From Patiria pectinifera (taxonomy: Eukaryota; Echinodermata; Asteroidea; Valvatida; Asterinidae), in assembly GCA_029964075.1 (NCBI GenBank), contig CM057140.1, forward strand, positions 8,140,643 to 8,204,642: 64,000 bases of DNA, in the 5' to 3' direction. Shown piece by piece: positions 1-11,100 of the stretch (its first letter is position 1; every line of letters starts with the position of its first letter). The notes beneath the pieces are model-generated. The model made no database searches. It saw only the letters and a list, made by a program, of their open reading frames with translations, and was not told the origin of the DNA. A program made the translations under genes and the position numbers.

Positions 1-3000
1 GCATTTGACCGAATATTCGAAACTGCCAGCTGCAACGTTGTGCCACGCTGGTCAAAAGTTTCATGCAGAGTGCACAAGTTGAAATGTGCGTGCAGCGATC
101 GATATAGGCTGCTCAGGAGTTGCATGAGACTTTTCATGAAATCAGACTTTTTGAATCTGAGAGAAAGACATTAGTAGTAAAGAAAGATATGCATCTTTGA
201 GACCCTTCTTCAATTTTCAGACTTTTTAAAAAAAATTGACAATCTCATCCCTGGGAGTGTTTTGCACTGAGTAAATATTATAGAACTGTCAAAGGCTTTA
301 ACCTGCTGAAAGGATGGAAACAATGAACTGCCGTCTACAAAAAATGTGGCACCTGACAGTAAAGCATTGCAACTTGATGATAAAATAACAGCACAGTTGT
401 GTGTGTCTGTGTATAGTTTTTTGTTTTTGAATATTCCAACCAGCAAACAGCTATTCAAATATTTAGTTGATGATTGAATATGCAAATATTGGGCATATTT
501 GGGCCAGCCCTACCCACAACTAGGTACTCATTTCCCTATAAAAAAATCCTTCCCCACAATGCAGCCACTGCTAATGTATACACAGAATAGCTTGTATGTA
601 TTGTCGCAGTAATATGCCTGTTCTTGTTTTATGACAGGATTGGACTAGTATGGGCTGTGTGTGTCTACTAACTCCTTGCCATTTGCTCATCAAGTGACTA
701 CACATAGTCTGTCTTAAACCAGACACATCAGCATCATTTCTTGCTTATGACTCTTTCAGGACATTACACATTTAAAGTCTTATTATAACAATAATGCATT
801 TTTAAGTATGTACATGTAAATACAACTTGTATATAAAATTTTACATTTCACGTAAGTGATTTTTATATTTTTTAACATATTACTTGTTTTAGGAAACATT
901 TTGATAATATACTTGATGTATGCTCATTGTATATATAGTAAAATGTGACCCAACCCAACAAAATGAGGCAGAAGTCTCCAAGGCTGTTTGTGAGTTATGT
1001 CCTCTCACGAATCTTACACATAAGGTTGTCTGGCTGTATGGGGGAAAAAATGGGGGAAAATGTCTACATGACTCATTTCTTGGGATCGGGTCAGAATTGT
1101 GAAGCGAAGGATGCGTGAAAGACTGCTAGACATGATGGATTGCTACTAATGCTGTACATGTATTGTATGAATTTATTGGCACACAGTTACGACAGAGTGA
1201 TCATCCTAATTTGTCATTAGTCTGCGCATACATTGAAAAATGCAAAATATGATATCTGTACTTCTTAATAATGGTTGACAATGCCAGAAATGAAGCATTG
1301 AGGTCAGTGCTCTTCACTTCTAGACTGCCTCTTTCCTTTTGAGTTCTCAAATAAAATAAAGGGGCCATCGGTGTCCATGACAGGCACAGTGGAAATTGGG
1401 CTCGATGTTTGGATAGTTCAATTGCTTTTGCTTTTCTTCACTCAAGTAACTGACGTTTTCTTCCTTGTCTTCTCTCATTACATTTGTAGCTGTTTGCAAG
1501 ATGAAGTAAATCATATTAGAAGAAACAATGAACAGTGCACTTATAGGTTTTCAAATTGGATAGATTCTGTTGAAGGACATGGATTATAATGTGAATTGCA
1601 TATTACAAGTTTTGACAGAAAAATAACGAGTCTACACCGACGTGGAGTATCTGTTGGCCAAGAAGGAACCAGAAATGAGAGACGTCTTGGGCTATATTTT
1701 ATATTAGTGACCATTAGAAATGGTGTAGGTATGGGATATACATGCTACTCACAAAAACAAGCTATTTATGTCGCCATATTGTGTGATTATTTCACTAAAT
1801 TATATGCAATACATCGTGACATTTTGATGTGAAATGCAGATTGCCCATAGTGTGCCATATAAAATAGCCACGCAATATGGTGATTTAATGAGCAACTGTC
1901 TACGAGCCACATAGGTATCCCGTAGGCGTACCATTTCTATGGTCCCTATTTTTTTGTTATTCTGCTGAGGTTTGTGAATGGTTGCATAGTGAAACATTGT
2001 CTAATATTTAACATTTGGAGAAATATGTAATACTGGTAGATGTTTCAAGTTGTAAATATGAATCTGTATGGGCCAGCATTGTCTTTTATTGTTAGGTCTA
2101 CTGTGTACCATGCTCATTTCATTTTAACTGTAAATATTTTTTTATTATCACAAATGTAATGTATCAGTATTATTGTAGATTAAAAAGTGAAGTTTTCTAG
2201 ATTACTCTGGAAACATGTATCTGTTTCTTATTACCTGTATGTTTCCCACATTCTTGTGCCACCAAAAATGATTTAATACATGGGAGCAACCATGCAATAT
2301 TAAGTTTGAAATACAGATGATATGCAGGAAGACGCTTACTCGTTTTCAACCTATTCAATTTTCCCCAATATCGGATAGAATTTGTGGAGGGAGATAGCCC
2401 CAACTCCCCTTTTTAAAGTTAATGTCTTAGCTTAAAGCTGGAATATTCATGTATTTTTTTAGTATACTGAAGTGTAGCTTTTGACTTTTTCAGGGAAGTA
2501 AATCATATTTAATTGCAAGGTATCTAGTTATGAATATTGTTAATATTTCATTTCTTCCAGTTAAATGGTTAAATTGAACACTACTTTTGGCCAGAGTAGT
2601 GTTAACCCTGCCATTGCCAACTGTTGAGTGTGATGGAAATGCTCACAGCAAAAGATTTAAATAGTATTTTTTTGTGGGTGGGGTCTTGTGTGAAATGTTA
2701 AAGTGGTTTTATTGAGTGAATATTTTGTGCATGCAGATTAATCAATTCTCCAGCTTTAATGTCTGCTAGCGTGATGATTAGTGATGGTTGTGTTCATGAC
2801 AAAGAGCAACTGTGTGTGTAGACATGTAGGTGATATTAAATGATGGAATTAGATACAAAAACTACATCATGCTTGCTGCATAAGATGTCTCGTTATTTTT
2901 GAGTTACTGTTTTGTTTCTGCAATGTGGCCATATTAAAGGCTTTTCAATTTTTCAAATAGTCTATTCTCTAACTTAGGAAGAGAGACAATACAGCTAAAT

Positions 3001-3473
3001 AAGGCAATCAACGTAATAACAGTTTCCCCCATTTTGGACGAGCATTTACTTGGATAAAAAAATAAGACGAGTGCCCTTGATATCTTATTTGAACATTTAC
3101 GCAAAAAAATTGCACCTGCTGAATTTATTCCTCTATTGGTAATAGCGCCCTCTTGCGACTTGGTTTACAAGAACTACTACGTTGCTAAGCGGTGACCGGT
3201 GGGTGAGAAGTCGTTTCAACGGTAGGATAGATTACGCGAATTTCACTTTTTTTTAACAGACCTTGTATAAAAATGCCATAATCATGTGAATCTGCAAACT
3301 GTGCCTAGTGTACTTAACCATTTGCCTCGTACTTGAACCATGTTTTTAACATAAAAACATGCGAGCCCGTCACAACGGGCGATTTGTCTCAATGCAATGA
3401 CAATGGATATGACGGACTCGACGACTTGTGAAACCTTCCATTTAACGCACATAGGCCTACCTGTGGTTTCGAT
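1..3473. other. Left flank, no recognised gene
   Basis: The first 170 nt are open in frame 1 of + to a TAG at about 171 and are also open on -, so they could be the edge of an upstream gene but are not recognised. The rest is AT-rich non-coding DNA; short open frames have no family features. A degenerate inverted repeat lies at about 1707-1952. Confidence 0.4.
1707..1952. repeat. Degenerate foldback (MITE-like) repeat
   Basis: GACCATTAGAAATGGT at about 1709 pairs with ACCATTTCTATGGTC near 1929-1943; flanking bases on both sides also partly pair. Old and mutated; no target duplication assigned. Confidence 0.4.
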
Positions 3474-3674
3474 CCAACTCGGACCCAAACCAACTCGGAC
3501 CCAAGCCAACTCGGACCCATGCCAACTCGGACCCACTACCAACTCGGACCCATGCCAACTCGGACCCACTACCAACTCGGACCCACAACCAACTCGGACC
3601 CACTACCAACTCGGACCCAAAACCAACTCGGACCCACTACCAACTCGGACCCATGCATGACCAACTCGGACCCA
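3474..3674 (+). repeat. Left inverted minisatellite array (12 cores)
   Basis: Twelve copies of the 14-nt core CCAACTCGGACCCA, separated by spacers of 2-3 nt, except a 7-nt one before the innermost copy. Open frames here only translate the repeat and are not genes. Pairs with the inverted array at 4852-5051. Confidence 0.9.
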
Positions 3675-4851
3675 TCGTTTTCAATCATTCGACATCGTTT
3701 TCAATCATTCATTTCATAAAGTTTGTCCACTTCTCATCTGTTATTACAGTGATGCTGTTTAGTATAAATTTTCATTGTAATTGTAAGGTAAATTATCTCA
3801 TATCTGTATTGCAGCAGTATAACTTTTTTGTCGTTGTAAAGCGCATTGAAATGCTATTTTGAAATGTGCTTTAAAGTGTAATTAATTATTTATTATTTTT
3901 ATTTGTTTGCATTAAAACATATTGCGCTTTCAAAGTTTAAACAATTATTTATTTTCATTAAAACATATTAATTGACATCGTTCACACCATCTTGCTAAAT
4001 TTAACAGTAAATTTATTTTGTTTTTAATCCAAACTTCAACGTAACAAGTATACAAATTAAGAACAGATCTTCATAGAAAAATTAAATTTGAAAGTATGGC
4101 ATTAAAACAAACACTTTCAAACATAACATTATTAACTCAATAAATATAAGTAAACATTGTAAGTAAATAAATAAAATAAATAAGATATAAAAACAAAGTC
4201 TATTCTAATCTCTATTTTAAAAAAACAACACATGAACACCATTGCATACACTGCAAGAAAAACGAAGGTTCCATATTAAACAAAAACGTTAAATCAAAAA
4301 AGTATAAAAAGTTAATCGGATTCATAAAAAAAAATAAAAATTCAAAGCCAGCAAGTGAATTAAAAAATGATCAAGTTAAATCCCCTACAAACAGATGCAA
4401 TGTCAATTATCAAAAAGGAGTATTGGAGCTCTGGGAAGATTACCCTTCAAGGCCTTACAGGTAGCTGCCTGTATGTTCCACTATGATTGCCACGGGGGAA
4501 AAAAGTTAAATCAAAAATTATTAAAAGTAAAACAGATTCATAAAAAATCCCACAAATTCAAAGCCAGCATGTGAATTAAAAATATCTCTTGGTTTAGCTT
4601 CACAGGTCACGGTTTCAAAAAGCTAAGCACGTTTAGTTTCATGACCCCGATAGGGGGCCTAAGCGTCTAGCAACAATATTTACTGTACGCATCATAAAAT
4701 AGCGCTCCATACAGCGGCAATACAAGAAAACAACAAAACTAAAAGCCTCATTCTGCCCAATATTATTACAGAATATCTTCACTAAGCACTAACATTAATA
4801 TCACCTATAAATATAATGATTAATCTCTGATACTAATGATTGAGTCATTGT

Positions 4852-5051
4852 TGGGTCCGAGTTGGTCGTGCTTGGGTCCGAGTTGGTAGTGGGTCCGAGT
4901 TGGTAGTGGGTCCGAGTTGGTCGTGGGTCCGACTTGGTAGTGGGTCCGAGTTGGTAGTGGGTCCGACTTGGTAGTGGGTCCGAGTTGGCGTGGGTCCGAG
5001 TTGGCATGGGTCCGACTTGGCATGGGTCCGACTTGGTTTGGGTCCGACTTG
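4852..5051 (-). repeat. Right inverted minisatellite array (12 cores)
   Basis: Twelve copies of the reverse-complement core TGGGTCCGAGTTGG, some with a single-base variant (GACTTGG). Spacer lengths mirror the left array, again with a 7-nt innermost spacer. Confidence 0.9.
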
Positions 5052-5070
5052 ACCTGATACCCATACGGTT

Positions 5071-5154
5071 CGGTCAAGTTGCCTCAACGGTCGAGTTGCC
5101 TCAACGGTCGAGTTGTCTCAACGGTCGAGTTGTCTCAACGGTCGACTTGTCTGA
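5071..5154 (+). repeat. 17-bp tandem array, left
   Basis: Five units of CGGTCGAGTTGTCTCAA-type sequence ending in GGTCGACTTGTCTGA. Starts only 19 nt after the preceding array and has inverted partners at 6068-6198. Confidence 0.85.
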
Positions 5155-5337
5155 CCCCCTGGCCTTACTGCATGCAGTAAGCCTGTGTAACTTTAGCAGT
5201 GGCGGATTTCGCTTTGCAGTCACTCATGATTTTGCACCATCAGCATGATCAGTGATCAAAACTTTAAAGGGCAGTGTCACTTCGACCCATCCCCACTTCC
5301 CATCATTGCCCATCATGCCCATTGTGTCCCGATGCAG

Positions 5338-6058
5338 CGTACTAGTACTCCTAGAACTATGAGAACTAATAGAGTCAGAAGCCCGCAAAATTGCTGTCAA
5401 CACAAAACACTAATTAAGGACAAAAACGTCCATTCCAAATAAGCCATTTCCCACAGAACCGCTGCACAGTTTGCCCCTAAACTCCGTACAATACCTCATG
5501 ACATACTCACGTTATGTGCACCCAACAAACATCGGTGGATTCTGGCTGTTTTTAGGCCAAAATGATTAAAAATATGCCCTTTCCGCACTGAGCCAACCTA
5601 ACACTTGAAACGAGCACGCGCGCTGATATCGCAGTCATTTTCGGGTTCGATCGCTCAGAGCGCGCCGCGGGGGGTACGTACTTGCACTTGTACGCATGCG
5701 CATACTATCAATCCGCTCCTACACCATACCCCCCCGTGCCGCGGCACGCTCCGAGCGATCGAACCTACCCGAAAATGACTGTGATATCAGCGCGCGTGCT
5801 CGCTTCAAGTGTTAGGTTGGCTCAGTGCGGAAAGGGCATATTTTTCATCATTTTTGCCGAAAACAGACAGAATCCACCGATGTTTGTTGGGTGCACACAA
5901 CGTGAGTATGTCATGAGGTATTGTACGGAGTTTAGGGGCAAACTGTGCAGCGGTTCTGTGGGAAATGGCTTATTTGGAATGGACGTTTTTGTACTTAATT
6001 AGTGTTTTGTGTTGACAGCAATTTTGCGGGCTTAGTTCTAGGAGTAGCGTACTAGTAT
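5338..6058. mobile_element. 720-bp near-perfect palindrome (foldback element)
   Basis: The left arm from GTACTAGTACTCCTAG (5339) and right arm ending near 6058 are reverse complements over more than 300 nt each, with few mismatches; one indel of about 20 nt lies near the outer end. Arms meet around 5677-5725 in GC-rich sequence (CGCCGCGGGG / GTGCCGCGGCAC). No coding capacity. The near identity of the arms implies recent origin or ongoing gene conversion. Confidence 0.85.
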
Positions 6059-6067
6059 AAACGGGGA

Positions 6068-6198
6068 TCAGACAAGTCGACCCTTGACACAACTCGACTC
6101 GGGACAAGTCGACCGTTAAGACAACTGGACCGTTGAGACAACTCGACCGTATGTGCGATAAATGGAAAGACAAGTCGACCGTTGAGACAAGTCAACTC
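6068..6198 (-). repeat. 17-bp tandem array, middle, inverted
   Basis: Units of GACAAGTCGACCGTTGA type, the reverse complement of the array at 5071-5154. The outer edge TCAGACAAGTCGAC mirrors GTCGACTTGTCTGA. Confidence 0.85.
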
Positions 6199-6298
6199 GC
6201 ATGTTTGTGGGCCTAGTTTTGGGGATAGGGATTTTGATGGCGGCTGATCGCCATTTGGTTGCATATATAATAACAGCTGATATAGGGCAGCGTGCCTG

Positions 6299-6490
6299 TC
6301 CGTGCACATCGTTCGTTTTTGCCGGGCCTGTGCGCGCATCCCCGGTCAACCGGCCGTACCATGCACGGTTGCATCGTTTTTGCCGGGCCTGTGCGCCCAC
6401 TTATCCCATCCCTGGTCGGTCAACGTGGCCGTAACGTGCACGGTGACATCGTTTGTGCTGGGCCTGTGCTGTGCGCCCACTTGCCGCGCC
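6299..6490 (+). repeat. GC-rich tandem repeat of about 65-75 bp, about three units
   Basis: Three imperfect units each containing GTGCAC/GGT..CATCGTTTTTGCCGGGCC and CTGTGCGC. Much more GC-rich than surrounding DNA. The open frame at 6302-6913 runs through it and the next array and shows repeat-derived composition, so it is not called a gene. Confidence 0.6.
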
Positions 6491-6672
6491 GTTCGACGTG
6501 CTTGGGTGCAGGGCCGGGCCCAATCCTCGCGGGCGGGGCGCGCCGTCCCGACGCGACAGCCACCGGATCGGAGCGCCCTATGTGCATCGAGTGTGCCTGT
6601 GCCGCGCCCAGGACTAGTCCTGCCACAGATTTATGCAACTTTTTCCGCTCCACGTGTATACATTTCCATTAA

Positions 6673-6801
6673 GTCGAGCTGTCTCAACGGTCGAGCTGTC
6701 CCGAGTCGAGTTGTCTCAACGGTCGACTTGTCTCGACGGTCGAGGTGTCTCAACGGTCGACTTGTCCCAAGTCGAGTTGTCTCAACGTTTGACTTGTCTG
6801 A
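6673..6801 (+). repeat. 17-bp tandem array, right
   Basis: Units GTCGAGCTGTCTCAACG and variants, ending GACTTGTCTGA. Direct orientation to 5071-5154 and inverted to 6068-6198, so it brackets the GC-rich block 6199-6672. Confidence 0.85.
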
Positions 6802-7185
6802 CATTCGTATAAAACGAGTACTGTTTATTACATCACGATTTACTATGTTTTGTTTGCTGCCCCCAATGACGACTTTTACACAAATTGCACATTCGGGTCG
6901 AAACAGGACCTGAAAAACAGCTCTCAAAAGTACCTTTTGTACTCATTTCATGACAGACACAATAGTCGTTTTTATTTCATCACACCTTAGGCTACATAGG
7001 CCTATACCCCAAAAATGACGGAAATGTCTTCAAGCATTCCACAACCTCTTTAAATGTGTTTGTCCGGACGTACACAGAGGAAAATCAGGAAATCTCGATT
7101 TCTCAACAAGGCAATCAACCATTTCAAAATGAAAGTATCGATAAAATAAGGCCATGGTATAAAGTGAAGCTATAACATTTTTCCA

Positions 7186-7311
7186 TCCGAGTACTGCTAT
7201 TCGAGTACGAATTTGATCGAGTACAACCGTCATTTCGAGTACTTTGACATTCGAGTACGAGTACGAGTACTCAAAAAAAATTAATCGAGTAGTACTCGAA
7301 TACGAGTACTA
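7186..7311. repeat. CGAGTAC/GTACTCG low-complexity array
   Basis: Irregular repeats of CGAGTAC on both strands, including TCGAGTACGAGTACGAGTAC and TACTCGAATACGAGTACT. Self-complementary; function unknown. Confidence 0.7.
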
Positions 7312-7479
7312 CAACACTTAGATTATCCTGAGAAAAGTGATCCTTAAATAAGCACTTTCATGGTAATACGCGCAATCTACATCGTGGCAAAAGGAACACG
7401 TATTGCTGAGTACGCACGTCAATCAAAAACTTTTGCACTTCCAAGTCATCATGCGTTCATATGCACTTGTGTCTAGCAG

Positions 7480-7541
7480 TGCGTGTTTTTTTGCCCCATG
7501 AACAAGATGGCGCATATTACTGTGAAAATATTATTGAGAAG
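7480..7541 (+). promoter_or_regulatory. CFAP298: Candidate 5' non-coding exon and start region of CFAP298
   Basis: The ATG at 8024 sits 24 nt after a good acceptor (TTCTTTATTTCAG, ending 7999), which implies an upstream non-coding exon. The best candidate ends at 7540 before GTAAGT at 7541. It contains AACAAGATGGCGC at 7501-7513, a YY1-like motif common near start sites of broadly expressed animal genes. The transcription start itself cannot be seen. If this exon is used, an upstream ATG at 7507 opens a short reading frame that runs past the main ATG in another frame. Confidence 0.4.
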
Positions 7542-8023
7542 TAAGTCAAGGAACTTGATATTCCCCGTACTAGTCAATCTCAAACAATGATGAGTAGGCC
7601 TACACGCGAATGCAGTTATATTGATGTTGGTGGTTTTTAAGTCAATAACAAAAAAGCATGTAAAATATGTAATTTAGTTAACAAAATCAAATAAGCATCT
7701 TGATTGTCAATTACAGTATGACTGAAAAGCATCTAGCCATTCTTTTGTGCACATGTAAGCCTACTTGTCTCACAATCCTTTATTGATAACAAAAAAACCT
7801 TTGAATCTTGGAAAACATGTTTTATGTTATGTATAAACTCACTTTGCCTTTTCAGCCAAACTGTGCACAACCACCAAAGTGGTGTAGGATACTTGTTTTT
7901 TATTCAGATGAGCACCCACAAACTCTGTAATATTCTAATAATGCTTGTCTTACGTTTGGGCTCTGTGTAAATACTGTGGTATCATTTTCTTTATTTCAGT
8001 TTGGCAGTGTTTCTGGTATCAAC

Positions 8024-8162
8024 ATGGTGAAACTACATATTAAACACGGAGATGAAAGTCAGTTCCTATATGATACCACAGTCAACACAACTATTGATGA
8101 TCTCATCAGAGACCTAGTGATTATCTACAATGGCAGGCTCAAGATTAGCAGACTAAGTCAAG
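8024..8162 (+). CDS. CFAP298: CFAP298 coding exon 1
   Basis: Residues 1-46 plus one base. Start chosen because MVKLHIKHGDESQF matches the family N-terminus. An in-frame ATG at 7976 lies before the acceptor at 7999 and is intronic. Ends LSQ|G before GTATGT (phase 1). Confidence 0.95.
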
Positions 8163-11100
8163 GTATGTAGCATTATTGGTAAGGAATTAGTGTTAATTAG
8201 TCTGTAAGATATGAAACTAATCTAAGGCCGAACAAAAAAATTGGTGTGTTTACGGTAACGGTCTGAAAAAAATCCAGGTAGGTAGGTAGGGAAATAATTT
8301 TATTTTGTAATTTTTTTTTTCATTTCAGTTCTGCATGCCCATGCGTGTTCTTTCGCAAAAAAATTGTATAAAACCACTATTCAAGCATTGAAGATATTCA
8401 ATCGATACATTTCAATCCAAATTAATTTGTATCGTCGGCCAGGGTTCTCCCCAGGATTTTTTCAAACATGTGGGGGAAGATTTGCTGTGATTCAACAACC
8501 CGAAAATATTTAAACTTTAGAAGCTCTCTGGTGCATTTTAGAGCAAATCTGGGGGTCTTTATCTTAAGATTTGTCCTTAAAATTCAGAGGAGATCTTGTA
8601 GGTCACTAATATTTTTGTAATTAAAGAAAAAAAATCAAAATTGTTAACTTAAAAAAAATTAACATTTCACAACCTGTGTTTCATTGCTTCCTAACTAGAA
8701 AAGTATGAATTACATTTACATGTAAGTTTCAAATTAAGAAATTAAGGTGGAGAAAAAAAACAACTTTTGCTTCCGATTACATGCCTTTCAAAATAGCGTC
8801 AGTAGGTCGGAAAATTATTTCGCCAATTTTTTTGGGGTGCTGATTAATGGAGCATCATTCGTACTAATCATAGAGCAAGGAATCATGTTTATTTTGTGCC
8901 TGGATTATTTTCATTTGCGCCACGAAAATTATCAAGACTGGCTATCAAAAGTGATTAAAACTTGCCTCACCTAATTAAAAATATATTTGAGGTCGGTGAT
9001 TCCACTTTATGCTTAACATACATCACGGCCGCTGGCACCGCCAACATTCCGCCTGGCTGGCCGAACATCGCGCCGTGCTCACGGCCCACGTGGCCGAAAA
9101 TCTTGCACTACTGCAGAAACACGCTACGATGTTTCGCCACAAGTTCGAGCTTTGCAATCTCGTCATTTTAATGGAAAACACATACACAGAAAGTAAAGAT
9201 CACGTTCTGTGAATTAATTCGCAGAAATTCTCTTTCTCCAGCGATGTTTGTTTGGTAATATTTTTACGATCCAACTTCGGCCCACTACATCATCATGCTG
9301 TATGATACGAAGTATGGACAGGAGAGAGGCAGTAGTCACTGGTTCCGGTCCTTCATCATAGCATTGATTCCGTTAGCTGGCGAAGGGAACCAGTGTACCA
9401 TGCTGTATGTTAGCTGGGTGCTGCTGGTGGTCAACAGAACACGTCATCGTGTGCATTGTGATCACAATGCATCGGAAAAACAGGATTTTGGTCAAGATTT
9501 TGCATGTCAAAATGAAATAATGGTGTATGTAACGATCAAATTGTGCATTTTAATGGCGTGTATGATAATTATATTGTGCGTACCGGAGGCTAAAAAATGT
9601 GATCGGCATTTTTTTGTTGGCGTATCGGGCCGGCCGCAATTCCAGCATATCGGGCCGATACGCACGTTTGTACGTGGGGAGAACCATGCCATCCGTCGGG
9701 CAGCCAGGCGTACCCCGATGCGTTTGTGCAAAAATAATCGTACTTCGTAGTTTGAGAATTCAAGTTTTGAGATCGTCGCGATTTTCGCACGTTTAACACA
9801 GGTATGTTTGTGTCAAATCATGGTCAGATTCAAGTGTGGAAAATGTTTTTTGTTCGTGGCAAATAATTAAAAGTACTTGAAATGTTTGAAACTTGTCAAT
9901 TATCAACCTTCAAAATGGCAATAAAAAGTTTGAGGTCGGCAATTTGGCCGAAAAAATTCCAGGTCGGTTGGGTTACCGTAAACACACCATTTTTTTTGTT
10001 TGGCCTAATTAATAGAGGTTCTTCAGATAACTGTAACTTTGCAAGCTTGGAATTTGTTGCTTTGTTGTCGGACTTCTCCCAAGAGATGGCCCCTCTACAG
10101 GGGTAAGAGAGTTGAATGATGTAGGCCTATTGAATAGATGTATTAAGGCAAATAGGTATTTCCGGAACCAGAAACAAATATTCGTAAGAAACCTTCTGTC
10201 AAGTAAAACGCGAGTACAAGAAGGGCCAGTGTATGCTGTATTATACTATCACATTCTGCCCATGCACGTATGAAATTGTAATATTTGCTCCAAGATGTGA
10301 ATGTGCTCCATAAAATCTGCTGGTTTAATGATATTGATGACAGAAAACGTTACTTTTAAGTATGCATATAATTAAGTAAATGTTTATCAAAACCTTCACG
10401 CACTGTTTTACAATCAGGCAACACTTTAACATGGCTGCCTGTCCCAGTATACAATGTGTGCGTGTTTATAGTGTAAATTGAGGACGCACATGTGCAACAT
10501 CATCGATGAATTTAGGACAGGAACCAAATCGAGGATGACCTCGATTAGAAAACGTGTACAAAACCAATGAGAGCTGTTGCAAAAAAGTTAAAGAGTATAA
10601 ACAAAGGAAAAGGGAAGAGGAACAATAGAAAATCCTCAATTTACACCATAAACAAACATGCTGGTACATGTATGTGTGTGTGTGAGTGCACATTGGAGAG
10701 GTACTGGGCATCGTGGTGTTGGCCCAGCGCCATATTGAAAACATAAAACACACTTAAATTGTATATAGTTTTGATGGTTGACACAACAGAAAATAAACAT
10801 CATCAAAAAAGCTAATTAAAGTTGCCGTGATGTGAACAAGTACCAAGGTGCTTCTAAACAGTTACCTTCTTTCAGTGCTGTAGTCTGGCCACCACAAGTG
10901 TATCACAAGTGTGTCCTGTCCCTTGAGCCATATCACAAGTTGTTCAAATGAGCTGTAACAAAGGCATAAGGTCCACCCCTACATGTAGTTGTAACCGGAC
11001 GTGTGAATTGACTTGTGATGGACAATAACAACACTGCCTAATGTCAATTATTAGAGACATTGCAGAATCTGTGTAAAAAAATGCAAATCTATGCACAAAA

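Larger units (their letters stand above)
3474..5051. mobile_element. Foldback/TU-like element with tandem-repeat ends
   Basis: About 1.58 kb. The two outward arrays of 12 cores enclose about 1.18 kb of AT-rich DNA without coding capacity. Terminal inverted repeats made of short tandem units are known from Drosophila Foldback and sea urchin TU elements. No target duplication could be assigned and no transposase is present, so it is non-autonomous if mobile. Confidence 0.55.

Noticed and set aside
3474-3674. CRISPR-like array (short cores with spacers)
   Set aside because: Spacers are 2-7 nt, the core is 14 nt, the partner array is inverted, and the DNA is animal with spliced genes.
3397-3719. 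Proteins made of repeated NSDP/PTRTH units, also on - at 4801-5087
   Set aside because: They are translations of the minisatellite in several frames at once, with no start context or family similarity.
6302-6913. 203-residue open frame on +
   Set aside because: Runs through a GC-rich tandem repeat and a 17-bp array; length is explained by lack of AT-rich stops.
7976-8023. Upstream in-frame ATG for CFAP298
   Set aside because: It lies before the splice acceptor ending at 7999, and family alignment begins at the ATG at 8024.
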